A stretch of 64,000 bases of DNA. Origin: Choanephora cucurbitarum (lineage: Eukaryota; Mucoromycota; Mucoromycetes; Mucorales; Choanephoraceae). Shown here piece by piece: positions 1 to 13,800 of the stretch (within the stretch, counting starts at the first letter, position 1; each line of letters starts with the position of its first letter). The notes beneath the pieces are model-generated. The model saw nothing but the letters and a program-made list of their open reading frames with translations, ran no database searches and was not told the DNA's origin. The position numbers and the translations under genes are program-made. The DNA is taken from NCBI GenBank assembly GCA_025331435.1, contig JAIWNI010000008.1, positions 481,303-545,302 of the forward strand, in the 5' to 3' direction.

Positions 1-3000
1 ACAGGAAGTACAAGACCTTTACGACGAAGTAGACAATGATCAATATGAGCAAGTTGACGAGGATTTTGTTGAAGACGACGACAATGCAGGATACATTGAC
101 AATGGTGTCGACGATCAACATTTCTCGGATGAATATGATGAACCTGATGAAGGTATAGGTTTCTTTGTAAGATTTAACAAGAAAAAACAAGAAACTTAGA
201 GACAGCACATATATACAGGCAAAAGAAAGAGAAAGGGCAAGAAAGATAAAAAGAAGAAGGAGAAGGAAGCCAATCTTGCTAAACCCAATCAACAAATCAA
301 TCGTTTCTTTAATAACTCAACCATGAAATCTAGCTTTAAGCCAAAACCTGCCCCGCCCGTAAGCTAGTATTCTCTCTCTCTCTTTTTTTTTTAAAAAAGC
401 TAATGCTAACAACACAATCATTGTAGGTGGATGAAAAAGAGACAGAGGACTTTATGAGTAGCTTGTTGTCAGATTTTGGGCCAAGCAAAAAACCAATGCC
501 CACCTCTAAAAGCACAACCAGATCTAAAGTCATTGGTACTAGTTCATTTAGCTCTCGTTCTCGATTGAATGACACCCATGTATCCGTAAAAAAAGAAGAA
601 GATATGAACGATCAACAGCAGTCAGCTATGCTTAACTCGGATATGATGGATGATAGTTTTGGCTTTGACGACGATTTTGACATGAACGATCAATTAGACT
701 TAATGATGTTAGATTCAAAGCAAGAGATCAAACAAGAAGCTATCTCAATCTCAGATACACCGCGTAAACCAAACTTCACTACAACCAACAAAGAGCAAGC
801 TCATCCAGACCTTCAAAATTGGCAAAGTGCTGAGGCTACCATGATGGATACATTTACCCAAGATGCTGTACGAGAAGAAACACAAAAGATGGACGTATTT
901 GAGCAGAATGGTCATCTTCATATGTGGTGGTATGATGCCTATGAGCGTAAAGAAAAGGGTTATGTCTATTTGTTTGGTAAGGTCTTGAACAAGGGTACCA
1001 ACAAATATGTCAGTTGCTGTGTAGTTGTCAAGAATATTGAACGCAATTTGTTCTTTTTACCTCGTACCTATGAACTCGATGCACAGGGACAGGAGACAAG
1101 TACTGAAGTGGATATGTCAGCCCTTTATTCTGAAGTCTCGGAACTTTGCTCTCAAAAGCGTATTACTCGGTTTGCATCCAAGCAAGTAACAAGAAAATAT
1201 GCCTTTGAACTTCAAGATGTACCTGCTGAATCCGAATATCTCAAAGTACTCTATGACTATGAACAACCTGCTCTTACAGGTGAAGAGAAAGGAAGAACAT
1301 TTAGTCGCGTTTTTGGTGCCAACACAGGTCCTCTCGAGCATTTCCTTGTAAAACGTGACATTATGGGTCCTTGTTGGTTAGACTTTGCAGACGCCAAGAT
1401 CAGTTCCACCAGTGTAAGTCATCTAAGATTGGATCATTGCAATGCATAACTCATGGGATGATTAGGAAACCTGGTGTAAGGTTGAATTGGTTGTAGATGA
1501 TCCCAAGACCGCCAATCCTCTTAAAGATGAAGATGGTAATAGACCATTGCATGTACCTCCTTTAGTTGTCATGTCTCTCAGTCTTCGTACTATCATGAAC
1601 GACAAAAAGAACATCAACGAGATCATTGCTGCCAGTGCTCTTGTGTGCGATCAACTGCAAATAGATGAGACAGTACCTATTGAAAAGCAGTCTAAATCAA
1701 GATTTACAGTTGTTCGCCAACTAGCCAATAAGCCTTATCCTGCTAACTTTATGGAGTCTGTCAATTTTGAAAAGAAAAAGAATGGGTTCAGTATACAAGT
1801 AGAAAAAACCGAGACTTCTTTGCTGAATTACTTGATTGGTAAAGCGATTCTCATTCTCTGGAGAGTTACATCTTATTCACTTATTTTTTTCAAAAGCACG
1901 TATCCAAATGTGTGACCCAGATGTGATTGTAGGTCATAACTTTGCTGGATTTGATCTAGATGTTCTGTTACATCGTATGAAGGCATTGAACATTCAGCAC
2001 TGGCATCGACTAGGTCGACTTAAGCGAAAGAACTGGCCCAAATTACAGGCAGGTGCAGGTGGTGCAGGTGAATCCACTTATCAAGAACGTCTGATTATGA
2101 GTGGCCGCCTTGTCTGTGATACTTATTTAGCTTCAAAAGATCTAATCCGAAGTAAATCATATCGTATGACAGACTTGGCTCAATCTCAACTGAAAATTCA
2201 CCGAGAAGATATCGAGTTTGGCAAATCTGCCGACTATTTCGATGCGACCGATAAGCTAATTCATCTCTTAAAGCACTGCTCATTTGATGCCTTTTTGGCT
2301 ACTGCCTTAATGTTTAAGCTCCAGATTTTACCCTTAACTCATCAGCTGACTAATTTGGCTGGTAACTTGTGGGCCAGAACCTTGACTGGTGCCCGTGCTG
2401 AGCGTAACGAGTTCTTGTTGCTCCACGAGTTTCACAAGGCCAAATACATCTGTCCTGAAAAGACATTTGGTAGCGGGCCTAAAGCCGCTACTGCAGTCAT
2501 GCAAGCTGCAGAACAAGAAGAAGATGAAGAAGCCATGGCTATGGCTTCGAGTGCCAAAAAGAAGACAGGAGGTCGCCGAAAACCAGCATATGCAGGTGGT
2601 CTTGTGCTAGAACCCAAGAAAGGTTTTTATGACAAATATGTCTTACTACTTGATTTCAACAGTTTGTATCCCTCCATCATTCAAGAGTACAATGTTTGTT
2701 TTACTACCGTCAATCGAAATGCTTTTGTTGAAGGCACAGAGGTAAGAAAAGAAATGAAAGATGGTGTTTTTTAAAAGGAATTGGCAACTAATGTTTCTTA
2801 TCAATACAAAGGAAAATGGGGAAGAAAAAGTGCCTGATTTACCTGATGAAACCTTGGCACAAGGTATCTTACCTCGACTAATCAAAACCTTAGTTGATCG
2901 CCGTCGCCAAGTCAAATCATTGATGAAAGGCAACATTACAGAAGCTAATTACAAGCAGCTCGATATTCGTCAGCAGGCACTCAAGTTGACTGCCAACAGT

Positions 3001-4615
3001 ATGTACGGTTGTCTTGGTTTTACTTATTCTAGATTCTATGCCAAACCTCTCGCCATGCTGATTACACACAAAGGTCGTGAGATTCTACAAAGTACTGTTA
3101 ATTTGGCAGGCACACTCGATATGAACGTTATTTATGGTGATACAGATTCTATCATGGTGTATACTAACCAAAGCGATCTTGAGGAAGTCAAAAAGATGGG
3201 TCACTTGCTTAGACGCCATGTCAACAATCACTATAAGCTATTAGAAATTGGTATCGATGGCTACTTTAAGCACATGCTATTATTGAAGAAAAAGAAATAC
3301 GCAGCTCTTTTAGTAGAGGAAAAGCCAAACGGTGAATTGGTTGAATCAGTTGAGACAAAGGGTCTTGATTTAGTGCGTCGTGATTGGTGTGATCTTTCTC
3401 ATGATGTATCTGCTCATGTTCTGCAGTTGATCTTATCTGACCGAGATCGCGAAGATGTGGTAGCTGAGATACATGCTTATCTCGAAGTCGTAGCTGAACA
3501 GATTCGTCAGGGTGATATTCCTCTTGAAAAGTACACAATTAACAAGCAATTGACGAAGCGTCCTCAAGATTATGCTGATGCTAAGAGCCAACCTCATGTC
3601 CAAGTTGCCTTGCGCATGCTTGAAGCAGGTCAGAATGTGAAGAGTGGTGACACTGTACCCTATGTGATTTGTAAAGTGGATGAAGAGACAAGTGGTGATA
3701 AGAAAGGCTCTGCCCTGAGAGCTTATCATCCAGACATGGTCATCAAGAACAACATGCAACTAGATATTGAGTGGTATCTTCATCAACAAGTCCATCCTCC
3801 TTTGGCTCGTCTTTGCTCTCCTATTGATGGTACAGATCCTGCTCTACTAGCTCAATGCCTTGGCTTGGATCCCAAGCGATTCAATATTATGCATACATAC
3901 CAAGGCGATAACAACGATGCTGAGTTTGCCACATTAGACTCTTTAATCAGTGATGCGGAGAGATTCAAGTCTTCTGAGCGATTGAAACTGACTTGTGGTG
4001 CTTGTGGTGAGAGAGATATTGTTTTCGAAAGCATTGCTCGTCCTACTCAAGGCAACACATTCGAATCTGGATTCAACTGTACAAAATGCCATTTGACCAT
4101 CAATATTAATAGTGTAAGAGTGCAGGTAACACTTGCCATTCGCAAACACATTCAGCGCTATTATGAAGGATGGTATGTATGTGATGATGTGACATGTAAC
4201 AACCGTACACGGATGTTGTCTGTTTTTGGCCGTCGATGTATGGTTGAGAACTGTCGAGGATCAATGAAGCGAGAGGTAAACTTTTAATGATTGCAACAAT
4301 TTCAATTGAGTTGCTTATCCTTTCTGAAATAGTACACGGATAAAGAATTGTATACCCAAATCTTGTACTTGTCAACTCTATTTAACCCAATGAAGACAAG
4401 GGATAAATATAACGATTCAGGTAATTAAGTTAATCATTTTTTGAACCTCTTTTCTTTTGCTAACTTAATTTCTTGTAAAAGTCCAAGTTGAGTCCTTGAT
4501 CAACAAGCACTTTAGAGAGTTGGAATCAATACAAAGTATAGCCGAAAAGTATCTTGATCGCTCAAGTTATCGCCATGTAGACCTTTCAAAATTATTATCG
4601 CAAATTTCCATCTAA
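1..4615 (+). CDS. POL1: DNA polymerase alpha catalytic subunit (5'-partial)
   Basis: This is the catalytic subunit of the primase-polymerase alpha complex, which extends RNA primers at replication origins and Okazaki fragments in the nucleus. Eight exons are visible: <1-152, 219-358, 427-1413, 1466-1838, 1897-2741, 2812-4275, 4333-4420 and 4482-4615. They join in frame to about 1393 residues; the true N-terminus lies left of the window. An acidic, lysine-rich N-terminal part comes first, then the exonuclease-like fold (PDVIVGHNFAGFDLDVL near 1920). Family-B polymerase motifs follow: A (DFNSLYPSII near 2652), B (KLTANSMYGCLGFTYSRFY near 2982) and C (YGDTDS near 3133). The C-terminal zinc modules show CGAC...C..C and CDDVTCNN...C...C cysteine sets (3990-4250). 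The long conserved frame and motif order make the assignment secure. Confidence 0.96.
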
Positions 4616-4806
4616 AGGAAAACTAGAGCTTCCAGTTTTTTTTTTGTTTATTAAAATAAAGTTGTCTTTGCCCCCTTTTTTTTCTTGTTCTGGTTGTGTG
4701 TATCTTTTCTACTTCCTTGTCTCTTCAAATAATGCGTTGTATGTGGGTGGATATGGGTGTATAGATGTGGGTGCTATATGTATATGTGTGTATGTGCATA
4801 AATAAT

Positions 4807-5272
4807 CTACAGTACTGCTTCTTGCAATGGATCTGCTCTGATCTCTGTGAAATCTGTTGCTTCTTCTTTCTCAGTATCAACTTCTCCAATCGTGCAACTG
4901 GTATGAAGGTTATCATTAATTGAATAGAATTTGCGAATATTTTTCGGGCAAATATACTTACACATTGTCTCCTCTCAACAAAAACAATCCGAGAGGAACA
5001 ATTTCGGTACCTTCAGCTGAGAAAACGCGCTCGCTACAATGTTGTAAAATGATGTTTGATGTTTGGTCAGTGCCTATTAATTTGCCCTAATAAAAAGCTT
5101 GAATCAACTTGACATTGCGATTGACTTGAAAAAAAAATCTTACTACTAAAACTCGGCCGTCTATTGTCGTAACTAGAACAGTAACTAGGATATTTTAAAT
5201 TAGTACAAGACTTTAAAAACCAAATACTCTTTCATCAAACATACGATCAATATAAGGTTGGAGTAAGCTCAT
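4807..5272 (-). CDS. LSM8: U6 snRNA-associated Sm-like protein LSm8
   Basis: LSm8 defines the nuclear Lsm2-8 ring that binds the 3' oligo-U end of U6 snRNA in splicing. Four small exons on the minus strand (5272-5245, a short exon near 5203-5163, 5086-4962 and 4897-4807) join in frame to 94 residues, the usual length for this protein. The Sm1 motif reads VLVTTIDGRVLVGKLIGTDQ, followed by SNIILQHCSERVF. The Sm2 part reads GLFLLRGDNV, and the family-typical tail TIGEVDTEKEEATDF ends the protein. The N-terminus MSLLQPYID resembles the start of known LSm8 proteins. It lies convergent to POL1, with 191 bp between stop codons. Boundaries of the two 5' exons are the least certain part. Confidence 0.9.
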
Positions 5273-5741
5273 GATGCTGATTTATATGGAAGAAAAAAAA
5301 AAAAGTCGAAAAAAGTGAGAAAAAATAAATGGGACGCGTTCCATGAATTTTCCGGATTGTGTGCGGTTCACATATTTTTGTTTTCCTTCTAGCTTATACA
5401 TGTTGTCGAAAGCATCTCCTATTCACAAGATATAAAAGCTTCTTTTCCTTCTTTGCCGGAGAATCATCTAGAGATCTCATAATCAAATCAAATTCTGCTA
5501 ACGAAAAGTATGGTGTTATAAACAAAACTTGATACAATATACAAGGATACACAACTACATAAATAATTTTGAAAACACTTGTGCCATAAGCAACAATAAC
5601 CTTGTATACCTCTTTAAAAGAAGTTGCTTTTTTGAATACTATTTCAAACAAGAATTGTTGATTTGCTTCTTACTGACTCGTTGAGTAAGCCTTTTTTGGA
5701 GTTATTTATTTAAATAAAAAGGGAGGCATTTGCTGTCACAA
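5273..5741. other. 469-bp spacer between LSM8 and the mannosidase 3' end
   Basis: The spacer should hold the LSM8 promoter and the mannosidase 3' UTR. It is AT-rich with A and T runs. I see no ORF with coding character and no repeat. Confidence 0.5.
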
Positions 5742-8700
5742 TCAATGAAGATCAACCTTGAGAGTCAATATTTGGAAAGCTCTCAGAGTAACAAGGAAGC
5801 CGCCATGCTTCTTCTCCAATTCTCTGTCTGTATTGTCTTCCAGTACATTAGAGATTTGAGCACGCTTAATGTTCAGACGACTTTACGTATTTAAATATCA
5901 TTTTAGACACTGCTTGGATGTATATTATCTACTTCTATACCTTTTTAATACACCGGTGCTTCTTCCACCATAAGCCTCATAAATTCTTAGGATAACTTGC
6001 TTTCCTTTACCCTTATCATCTTCAGAGAGTTTGATTGTGTCAATAATGATCTGCTGAGATTTCTCGATAGTAAACAAAGATGGAATGAATGGCCCACTTT
6101 GTATTTCAGCGCTATTTGCAGCACTAGACAGAGACGGTTAGAAAAAAATCTCAGGATTGGCTTCTGAGCTACTCACCGAACGGACAAGGGCGTGTTGAAT
6201 TCAAGCGCGGCCTGCATCACATCAGAAGAACTGTAGTCTCCTTGGTGTGGGTAAATGGCATACTTGAATTTATGCTGACCTAGATCAACATCAAGTTAAA
6301 CAATCTACAATATATAGTGAGTTGCACCCTTACCCATGTCTGCATGTTCATCTGGTCCTTTAGGAGCGCGTAACAAAGATAAGCGCTGGGTTTTTCCATG
6401 AGTGGCATAACCATATTTGCAATCGTTGAGTAGTGCAACACCATAGTTTGACTCCGATAAATCAGCAAACTTATGACCACATACCTATAGCAAATCAACT
6501 ATATTAGTACTTTGGATCTTCAATAGTGTATATAGAGACAATTACTTCGAATTTGGCAGAATCAATGGTTGTGTTGTAATGTGTAGGTCTCCTAACAACA
6601 CCATATTGAATATCGTAGGTAGCCTACATATGGCATCATGTATGATATTAGTACAAGGTATGCGAAATGGAAAAAGAAACTTACGAAATCGGTAACAATG
6701 TCCCAATTGAATTCCACTTTCTAATAAAAGAAAAGTTAAGTAATGATTTCATATAACATTATGTTATATATACTTACTAAGAACTGATGGCTTTCGTGCC
6801 AGTCAACAAAGTTTTCGAACTCTATTCGCTTGCCAACACAAGTGAGGCTGATGATTTGCTTGATTGAGCTCACATCAGATATCTTGTGCTCAAAACAAAG
6901 CTCTGCTTTGATTGGCCCATCTGAAAGTACCTTGAAATGAATATATATTAGCTATATCGAAAAGAAAAGCATATGCTTACTATCCTTTACTTTTAATGTA
7001 TGTTGGCCTTGCAAGTCAGCATATTTCTGAAGATGGTATATCTCAACTAAAATTAGAGATTGGAGGTTTAGCCTATTATGCCATTGTTCGACTTTTTTTT
7101 TTACTTACCATCCCAAGCATCCCAATAAGTAGGCTAACAAATAATAGTAGGAAAAAAAAAGAAAAGATAAATATGTATGACTCGACTATGGCTCTAAGAA
7201 ATTAACAATTTACCACATCTTCGTAAAGCTGAAGGACGTTACCCTTTTTGTTTTTGGGAATGAGATTGCCTCTGTACCAACTGTTAGATAAAAGTTCAAA
7301 CACAAAACTATAGACAAACTACCTATCAGATTTTTTGTCTTCCAGCTCAATCAGTTGACCATTTGAATTAAAAGTAGCTTTCAAATTAAAATTCTCAATC
7401 ACGAAGTAACCCGTCTTGGTAACATAAGCTAATTTAAATTAGTTAGGGAAAAAAATACTCTGTTTCTTCACTCTGCGCCATAATGATTGCTCTTATTTCT
7501 TACCATGAGCAGACCTTTCTGGAGGGATTGGTTTCATGTCATCAGTCTCTATATAGCCAGAAGCGCCAAGTCCAGGAACTTCATTGACTATACAATACAA
7601 ATAAATTAACTCATAGAAACAGGTAGCATTGGACAGGATAACTTACCTAGAAGATATTCATAGTTATCTTTCCATTGTTGATTGACCCACTTGGTGCTTT
7701 TTTCGGGGCACATGATAACATCGCTGCGAGGCCAAGGTAATGTATTGAATACAACAACACCTTTGGCTTTTTGATCACAATCATCTTTAGGCTGGCAACT
7801 CTCAGAAATGAGAAGAGTTTGGGCTTTGTGTCGAAGCAGGGAAGATTCAGAAATGACCTGACGATGGAACTGAACAATGAAAGCTTGATGTTAGTTTGAG
7901 CGCTAATACCTAGTCTTGATAATACCAACCTTATGTACATCTACATAAGCCAAGTTGATGGCAGAGCCAGGCAAACAGTCATGAAATTGGTTAAGACATA
8001 ACAACTTCCACAAGCGCTCGATGTCTTCTACAGGATAACTACAATAGAGGTTAAAATACTATATATCTTGAAAAGAAAAAAGAAGGAAGAGGAGTGTTGA
8101 TTTACCTGTAGCTTGCTTTGCTTTCATTCGCCAAAAGCTTAGCAGCTGTAGCCAAAAACTCAACATCACGTATGATAACTTCACCTTTTCGGTTACCACG
8201 TTTGACAAGCGCTTGGCTAGTGTAAGTGCCACGATGAAATTCGAGGTACTAGATATCGCGTATGGCTTCTTAATAATATATTTGTATTTTACATTTTATT
8301 AAGGTACTTACAAGCTCGCCTTTATATGATTGCAAGCGATTGGCATGTTTCTCCAGTCCCTCAAAGAAAGAGGTTGCACTTCCTGTTTTAACAGAAGGTA
8401 ATCCATCCTAGAGAGTTGTTTATTCATAGGAATAGTCTATGGTATAACAAAAGAAATGACTTACCACACTCTTCATTCTTCTAAGTCGTTCCAACATCTC
8501 AGGGGTAGGGCCTCCACCACCATCTCCATGACTATAAGTAAAGTTTAGGACCTATTTTTATAAGTCACAAAAAAAGACAATTACCCATAAACGAGAAGAC
8601 TCTCATTGGTAAACTCAAGGTCATGATGATTCTTTGCACTAATCGCAAAAAAAATGCTCTGGTTATGAAAAAGAATTCAAGAATAAAACACGTTTGACAA

Positions 8701-10695
8701 GGTACCATTTGTAGAGCTCGGCTGGAGTGACAGAGGCTGTATACCTATAGAAAGAATCAGATTGCTGCATAAGCGAATCAGTCTCTTTACATAGGAGGCT
8801 TTAACCCTACGTTTCTGCTGGAGTCAAGTGAGCTAAAATGCTTGTATCATCAATGCCTGTCCACCAAAATGTAGACAGAGGAAATTTGTTGATATTGTTC
8901 CAGGACAACTTCTGAGTAAAGAAATAATCACATCCAGACTCACGTAAGACCTGAGGAAGTTGAGCAGAGTAGCCTATATACTGCAGATGTAAGTCAATGT
9001 TTTTTCCTTTATGCTTTTGCTTTACATACCAAATGAATCGGGTAACCAGAAGACGCGAGTTCGCTTTCCAAAGTGTTTCTCAAAAAATTTTTGGCTGCAA
9101 ACCTTAAATGTTTGTTTTCCATTTTTCTAAAGTAAATAGTGCTTACCCTAACAACATCTGCCTGCAAAGCGATTCTCCCGACTAAAGTTAAAGTTAGGTA
9201 AATGTCTTTTTTTTTCCTCTGCTGTTATCATTACTTACAGGCATATTGGTGTCTAATTCATGTACAAAAATTATTAAGCCTTACATTTTCATTATTAGCT
9301 TAAACCTTACCATGCTCTACCCAGCTCTATGGAATAAAGTATGTTAGCAGAACAAGTTATTTCTTTTATTATGACTTACACCACCAATAATTTCCCATTG
9401 GCCTGATTTTTCAGCATGCTGAATCTTCTTAAATACAGGGTGATAAAGTTCTTTTAGCCATTCGTATTGCTGTACTTGTGAGCCTGTGAAGACATATTCA
9501 GGATATCTCTCGATCAGATCCAGTTGACTAGACCATGATCGTGCAATTTTGCGCTTAGTTTCATCATAAGGCCAAAGCCAGGCAGTGTCAATATGGCAAT
9601 TACCAACGGCAGTAATTTTGTGTTGCCCGACACCATTCTTTGCATTCAAATAACTTTGAGTTAAATCAAGGCAAGACTTGATAGAGTCTTCGTCATCACA
9701 AATAAACCGATTGATGACTTCGTTAATAACCCAAAGCGCTTGTCTTGCACGAGGAGAGCTTGAATCTGTATCAAAGCCAATACCACGAAGAACTCTAAAC
9801 AAACAATTATGTTACCCAGCATGTTTTTTTAGTATGCTTATAAAAACACGAACGTTAGGTCATGAAATAGCCTTTGAATTGGCTCATTTGGAACGACAAG
9901 GTCAGCCTTCTCAAGATGGAAATAGCGATTTGGAATTGCCACCATTGAGTCGCCGTTGCCTACACCAAACATGCCATTGCAAGCTGCCTCAATGTAAAAC
10001 TCGAATACATCTCCTTCTTTGGCATGGTTTGTCAAAATGTATTCATGACGTGCTTGATCCACTTATGAAAGAAAATAAGCTATTCAAAGTATAAAAGGCA
10101 CATGCTAAAACTTACATCCACCTGTGAGCCCTTGAAGTGGTACTCCCTTCTTGCTCCAAACCATTCCTTCGCTCCCCATATCCCATTGAAATACAACTTT
10201 ATGACCATCAAGTTCTGAAGGAATGCGAACCAAAATATGAAACCAATGTGTTGACCAACTAGGACCAAAATCTTTTTGGTCTAGAGTGAAATCCTCAAAT
10301 TCTTGTGCAACCGCCTCCTAATATTTTTTTATGCAACTGCATCTTTTAGACTAAAGCGCTTGGTAGAATTTGTTTCATACCTTAAATGAAATACGCTAAC
10401 CACAACAATGTTTCATTAATGTTCGACTGCTTTAGTTTTTGCATATAACAAAAAATTGGAGACTTACTTTTAACTCAGGTACACTATACACCTTTAATTG
10501 AACATGAGGTGGTCCTTTCTTCCGAATGGCCCACAGTCCGCGTTGTATTCCCATACCATAAAACTGACCACTACCAGCTAGAAAGTTATTGATGCGAGAT
10601 TGAGCAATATTATTCGGTACACGAGGTGCATTATCTAGAGCAGGACGCATGCTATTATCAGCATGGTTGTTATGTTTATGGCCGTAAATTGTCAT
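5742..10695 (-). CDS. AMS1: Alpha-mannosidase, GH38 (vacuolar Ams1 type)
   Basis: This family hydrolyses alpha-mannosides released from glycoproteins, in fungi in the vacuole or cytosol. The gene is cut into about twenty short exons. The start is [15 protein letters not shown], and the N-terminal domain includes [20 protein letters not shown]. The GH38 catalytic domain follows. [20 protein letters not shown] (near 9600) carries the metal-binding HxD, and [20 protein letters not shown] (9060-8950) carries the nucleophile Asp. [16 protein letters not shown] (near 7980) gives a further family signature. The C-terminal beta domain ends in [14 protein letters not shown] before TGA at 5744-5742. 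There is no signal peptide, consistent with Ams1, which reaches the vacuole by the Cvt route in yeast. The gene diverges from the hydrolase at 10839. Individual internal splice sites were not all verified. Confidence 0.93.
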
Positions 10696-10838
10696 AAAGA
10701 GAAAAAGAGAGAGAGGGAAGAAGAAAGACGCGTTGGAGCTAAATACAGGCGAACTACATCACATGATAAGATCGAGTTTATTTTGTTTCAACTTCACACG
10801 ACAATGTGACCGACTTTGTTTCTTTGCTTTTTCTTTCT
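10696..10838. promoter_or_regulatory. 143-bp shared divergent promoter
   Basis: Only 143 bp separate the start codon of the GH38 mannosidase (minus) from that of the alpha/beta-hydrolase (plus). The span starts with an AG-rich tract and must hold both transcription starts unless 5' UTRs overlap the opposing genes. No clear TATA box is seen. Confidence 0.4.
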
Positions 10839-13800
10839 ATGAACAACTTTTCGTTGAGCAAAACATGGCAAGTGCTCGGTCCTTTTCCTATTGGGACAAG
10901 AGAGCAAGATTTTGGTGCTGATCCGCTTGAAGATTATGGTGATATCTTAAAATGAAGCAGCTTAGTTTGTTCTCTTAATACTGCTTTTTCTTTCTTTCTT
11001 AGGGGGCTTCCGTCAGCTCAAGTATTCCTCTGGAGCAAAATATCCTTCTGAACTCGTAGACGGTGGATTTGTTGGGTGGATGACAACGACTTCCAATAAA
11101 CATACTGTTGGTCCAGTTGATTTTAGTAACTCCAGGTGAATTATGAAACAAGAAAGCAACTCGACAAGTAAACTCAACACGTAAAGCTTTTTCTTTAAAA
11201 AAGATGGCAGGAGAACGGCGTACCTTTTGGTTGGTCTATAGAACAATATCAGGCATGGGCAAGGGGTTTGTTGATTGTGTATGCACCAGTACAATTGTTC
11301 ATCCAAATCGAAGGTGCTGCTGAATTTTATATCAACAGCAAACGTTACCATGGTGATTACTATGGTTACAATACAACTAAACATATCATTTATCTGGGAA
11401 AAGGCAAGCACCAGCTTGATGTTCGGATGGTGCATGATGTGCGTGCTTTTGGTGGAGGCAAATTACCACCTCAATGTCAGTTTAAGGTCTTATTGGACGC
11501 AAAAGACGAGACTCTAGTTTACCCTGAGGATTGCGCGATTGTCATGCCTTCGTATACATCGAAAACAGTGTGTGAATTACTAATGCCTGATTACCTGAAA
11601 GATGTTGGATTTGCAGGATCCTATGGCAGTGTCTGTATCCAAAATGCAGGCTACGACAATATGACTGTACAGTCAATTACTTTATGTATTGTTGATGAGC
11701 ATTCGCTTGAGGCTAATAGAGCTAAGCTTTTCGTAGAATATAAGACAAACATGCTGATCAATCAACCGTTGATTATTGTCCCAGGACAAACTCGACCTAT
11801 TGGCTTCCGTTTTGAAAAGGAATGGGGAGCTCTACCACCTACCGAAATCATGCGACTTTGGGTTCGAATTGAGCTTCAAATACACGATCAAAAGCAACAA
11901 AAATTTAGTATTCGAGCCTCTGCAGATGTACGCTGCATTGACTGGCTGAAGTCTGCCTTTAAATATACTTTTTTGGATTATGATCGAACTGTGCATTATG
12001 GTATGAACTTCGCATTAGCCAAAGAAGCAAAAAAAAAAAGAAGGTACCGAGCTAACGAGCATTATAGCCATGGTGAAGCGACCTGAAATTCTAACAAAAG
12101 ATATTCATAAACCTATTGTTGTTGCTCTTCACGGTGCAGGAGTAGAAGTGGATGAATCTTTTTGGATTGACTCTATTCCTGCACAACCTTATTCGTGGGT
12201 ATGGAAAACCCGAGTATTTTGTGCGAAAACCATTACAAGTTTGTCTTAATGTTGTTACTATTAGGTCGTATTCCCAACAGGAAGAACATCATGGTAGGAT
12301 AAACAAGACATATATTTTAGTATCTTCACTAAGCTAAATGAATGTCGAAAATAAGGGGATATGATTGGCATGGCCCTAGCACCCTCAATATATTCAGTTC
12401 CCTAGACGGATTAGCTGAATTGCAAGACTTACTCCCACCTCATTTTGAATGCATTGATTCAGCAAACGAAGATTGGGTGAATGGTAATATCTTTAAAGCT
12501 GAAAAAGAACATTGTTTCTGATTTGATGTGTTTGTAGTGGCTACACCCCATGAGACAAAAAAAACGTTGAAACGTAAAGATCATCGTGAATGGAATATAG
12601 GTGATAAGGAACGACTAATAGTGATGGGTAAGATCCTTGAATTGGTAACAATAAGAAAAAAGGGTGATTTAGATAGTCGTATAGGTCACAGTAATGGCGG
12701 ACAAGGTGTATGGCACTTGGCTGTTCATTTTCCAGATAAAATCATTGCAAGTAAAGTCTCTAAATACATTCTTTTTAAAATGGAAAACGGCCTCACACAA
12801 TTGCTACCAAAGTCATACCAGCAGCTGGCTATGTTAAAATACAAGACTATGTTTCTTTTGCCAACTGGATAGGGGGATCATACTGTGACCCCATACTGAA
12901 AGGCGTAAAGAATCTCAAAAAGAAACACAAGTTAATCAAACTAATTATCTGGGTTAGATTTTGGAGTCATCCATCACTGAGTATAATAACGATCTACATT
13001 TATCTAATATGGTAAGGTAAATCACTAGAAAATCAAGAGAAAAAACTAAAATAATTTTTAGGCTGATCTTGCTGTCCTGCCACGAGTAGGCACTAAAGAT
13101 GATAACGTGCCACCGTTACACACAAGAAAATATGTGCGGATTCTAAATGGTCTACTCAAAGATCCTACAGCCTTGAGGTATGAAGTAAATATCACCTTTA
13201 GTAAGTTTGATACAATAACGTTTGGCTAGATCATCCGAAGCAGTAGGAGAAGGTCACTGGTTTGATTCTGTATTCAAAGATAAGATTGTACAGGATTTTC
13301 TCTCCAAACAGCTTAAAGCGAAAAACAAAACCAAAAAGGATGAATTTTGTGTTACGCTGATCAATCCTGCTGCAAATGGTAGTGTTAATGGCGTTCTAGT
13401 AGAGCAGATGATGATACCTTTTAGGTATAGTTCTGTAGCGAATGATATCAGTGAAAATCCTAATGACGCTGTATAGGCTTGGAAAAATAAAGGGTGTGAG
13501 AACAAAGGCTAATCAGACAATCACTTTAGCCTTAAAAACTACAAACATTGCATCTTTTCGACTGTTAAACTTTGAACAGTATCATATACTCATTGTAGAT
13601 GGCAACAGCTTCTTTTGCACCGATCTCTCAAAAGAAGACAGATTCACATTTGATAAAAAGACTAGAAAGTGGAAGGTAAAAGAAGAAGAAGAAGAAGAAG
13701 AAAAAGGTTAGACCTTGAATGATGTACATCTTACAACTGTTTTTTTACTTTTAGTTGGACATATTTAAATTAGGTGATCGAAAAGTAAAGCATTATGGCC

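Noticed and set aside
12001..12067. Reading frame extension through an A-run (KEAKKKRRYRANEHYSHG) in the hydrolase
   Set aside because: It has intron signals (GTATGA, GCTAAC branch site, TATAG), and removing it joins the two conserved halves in frame.
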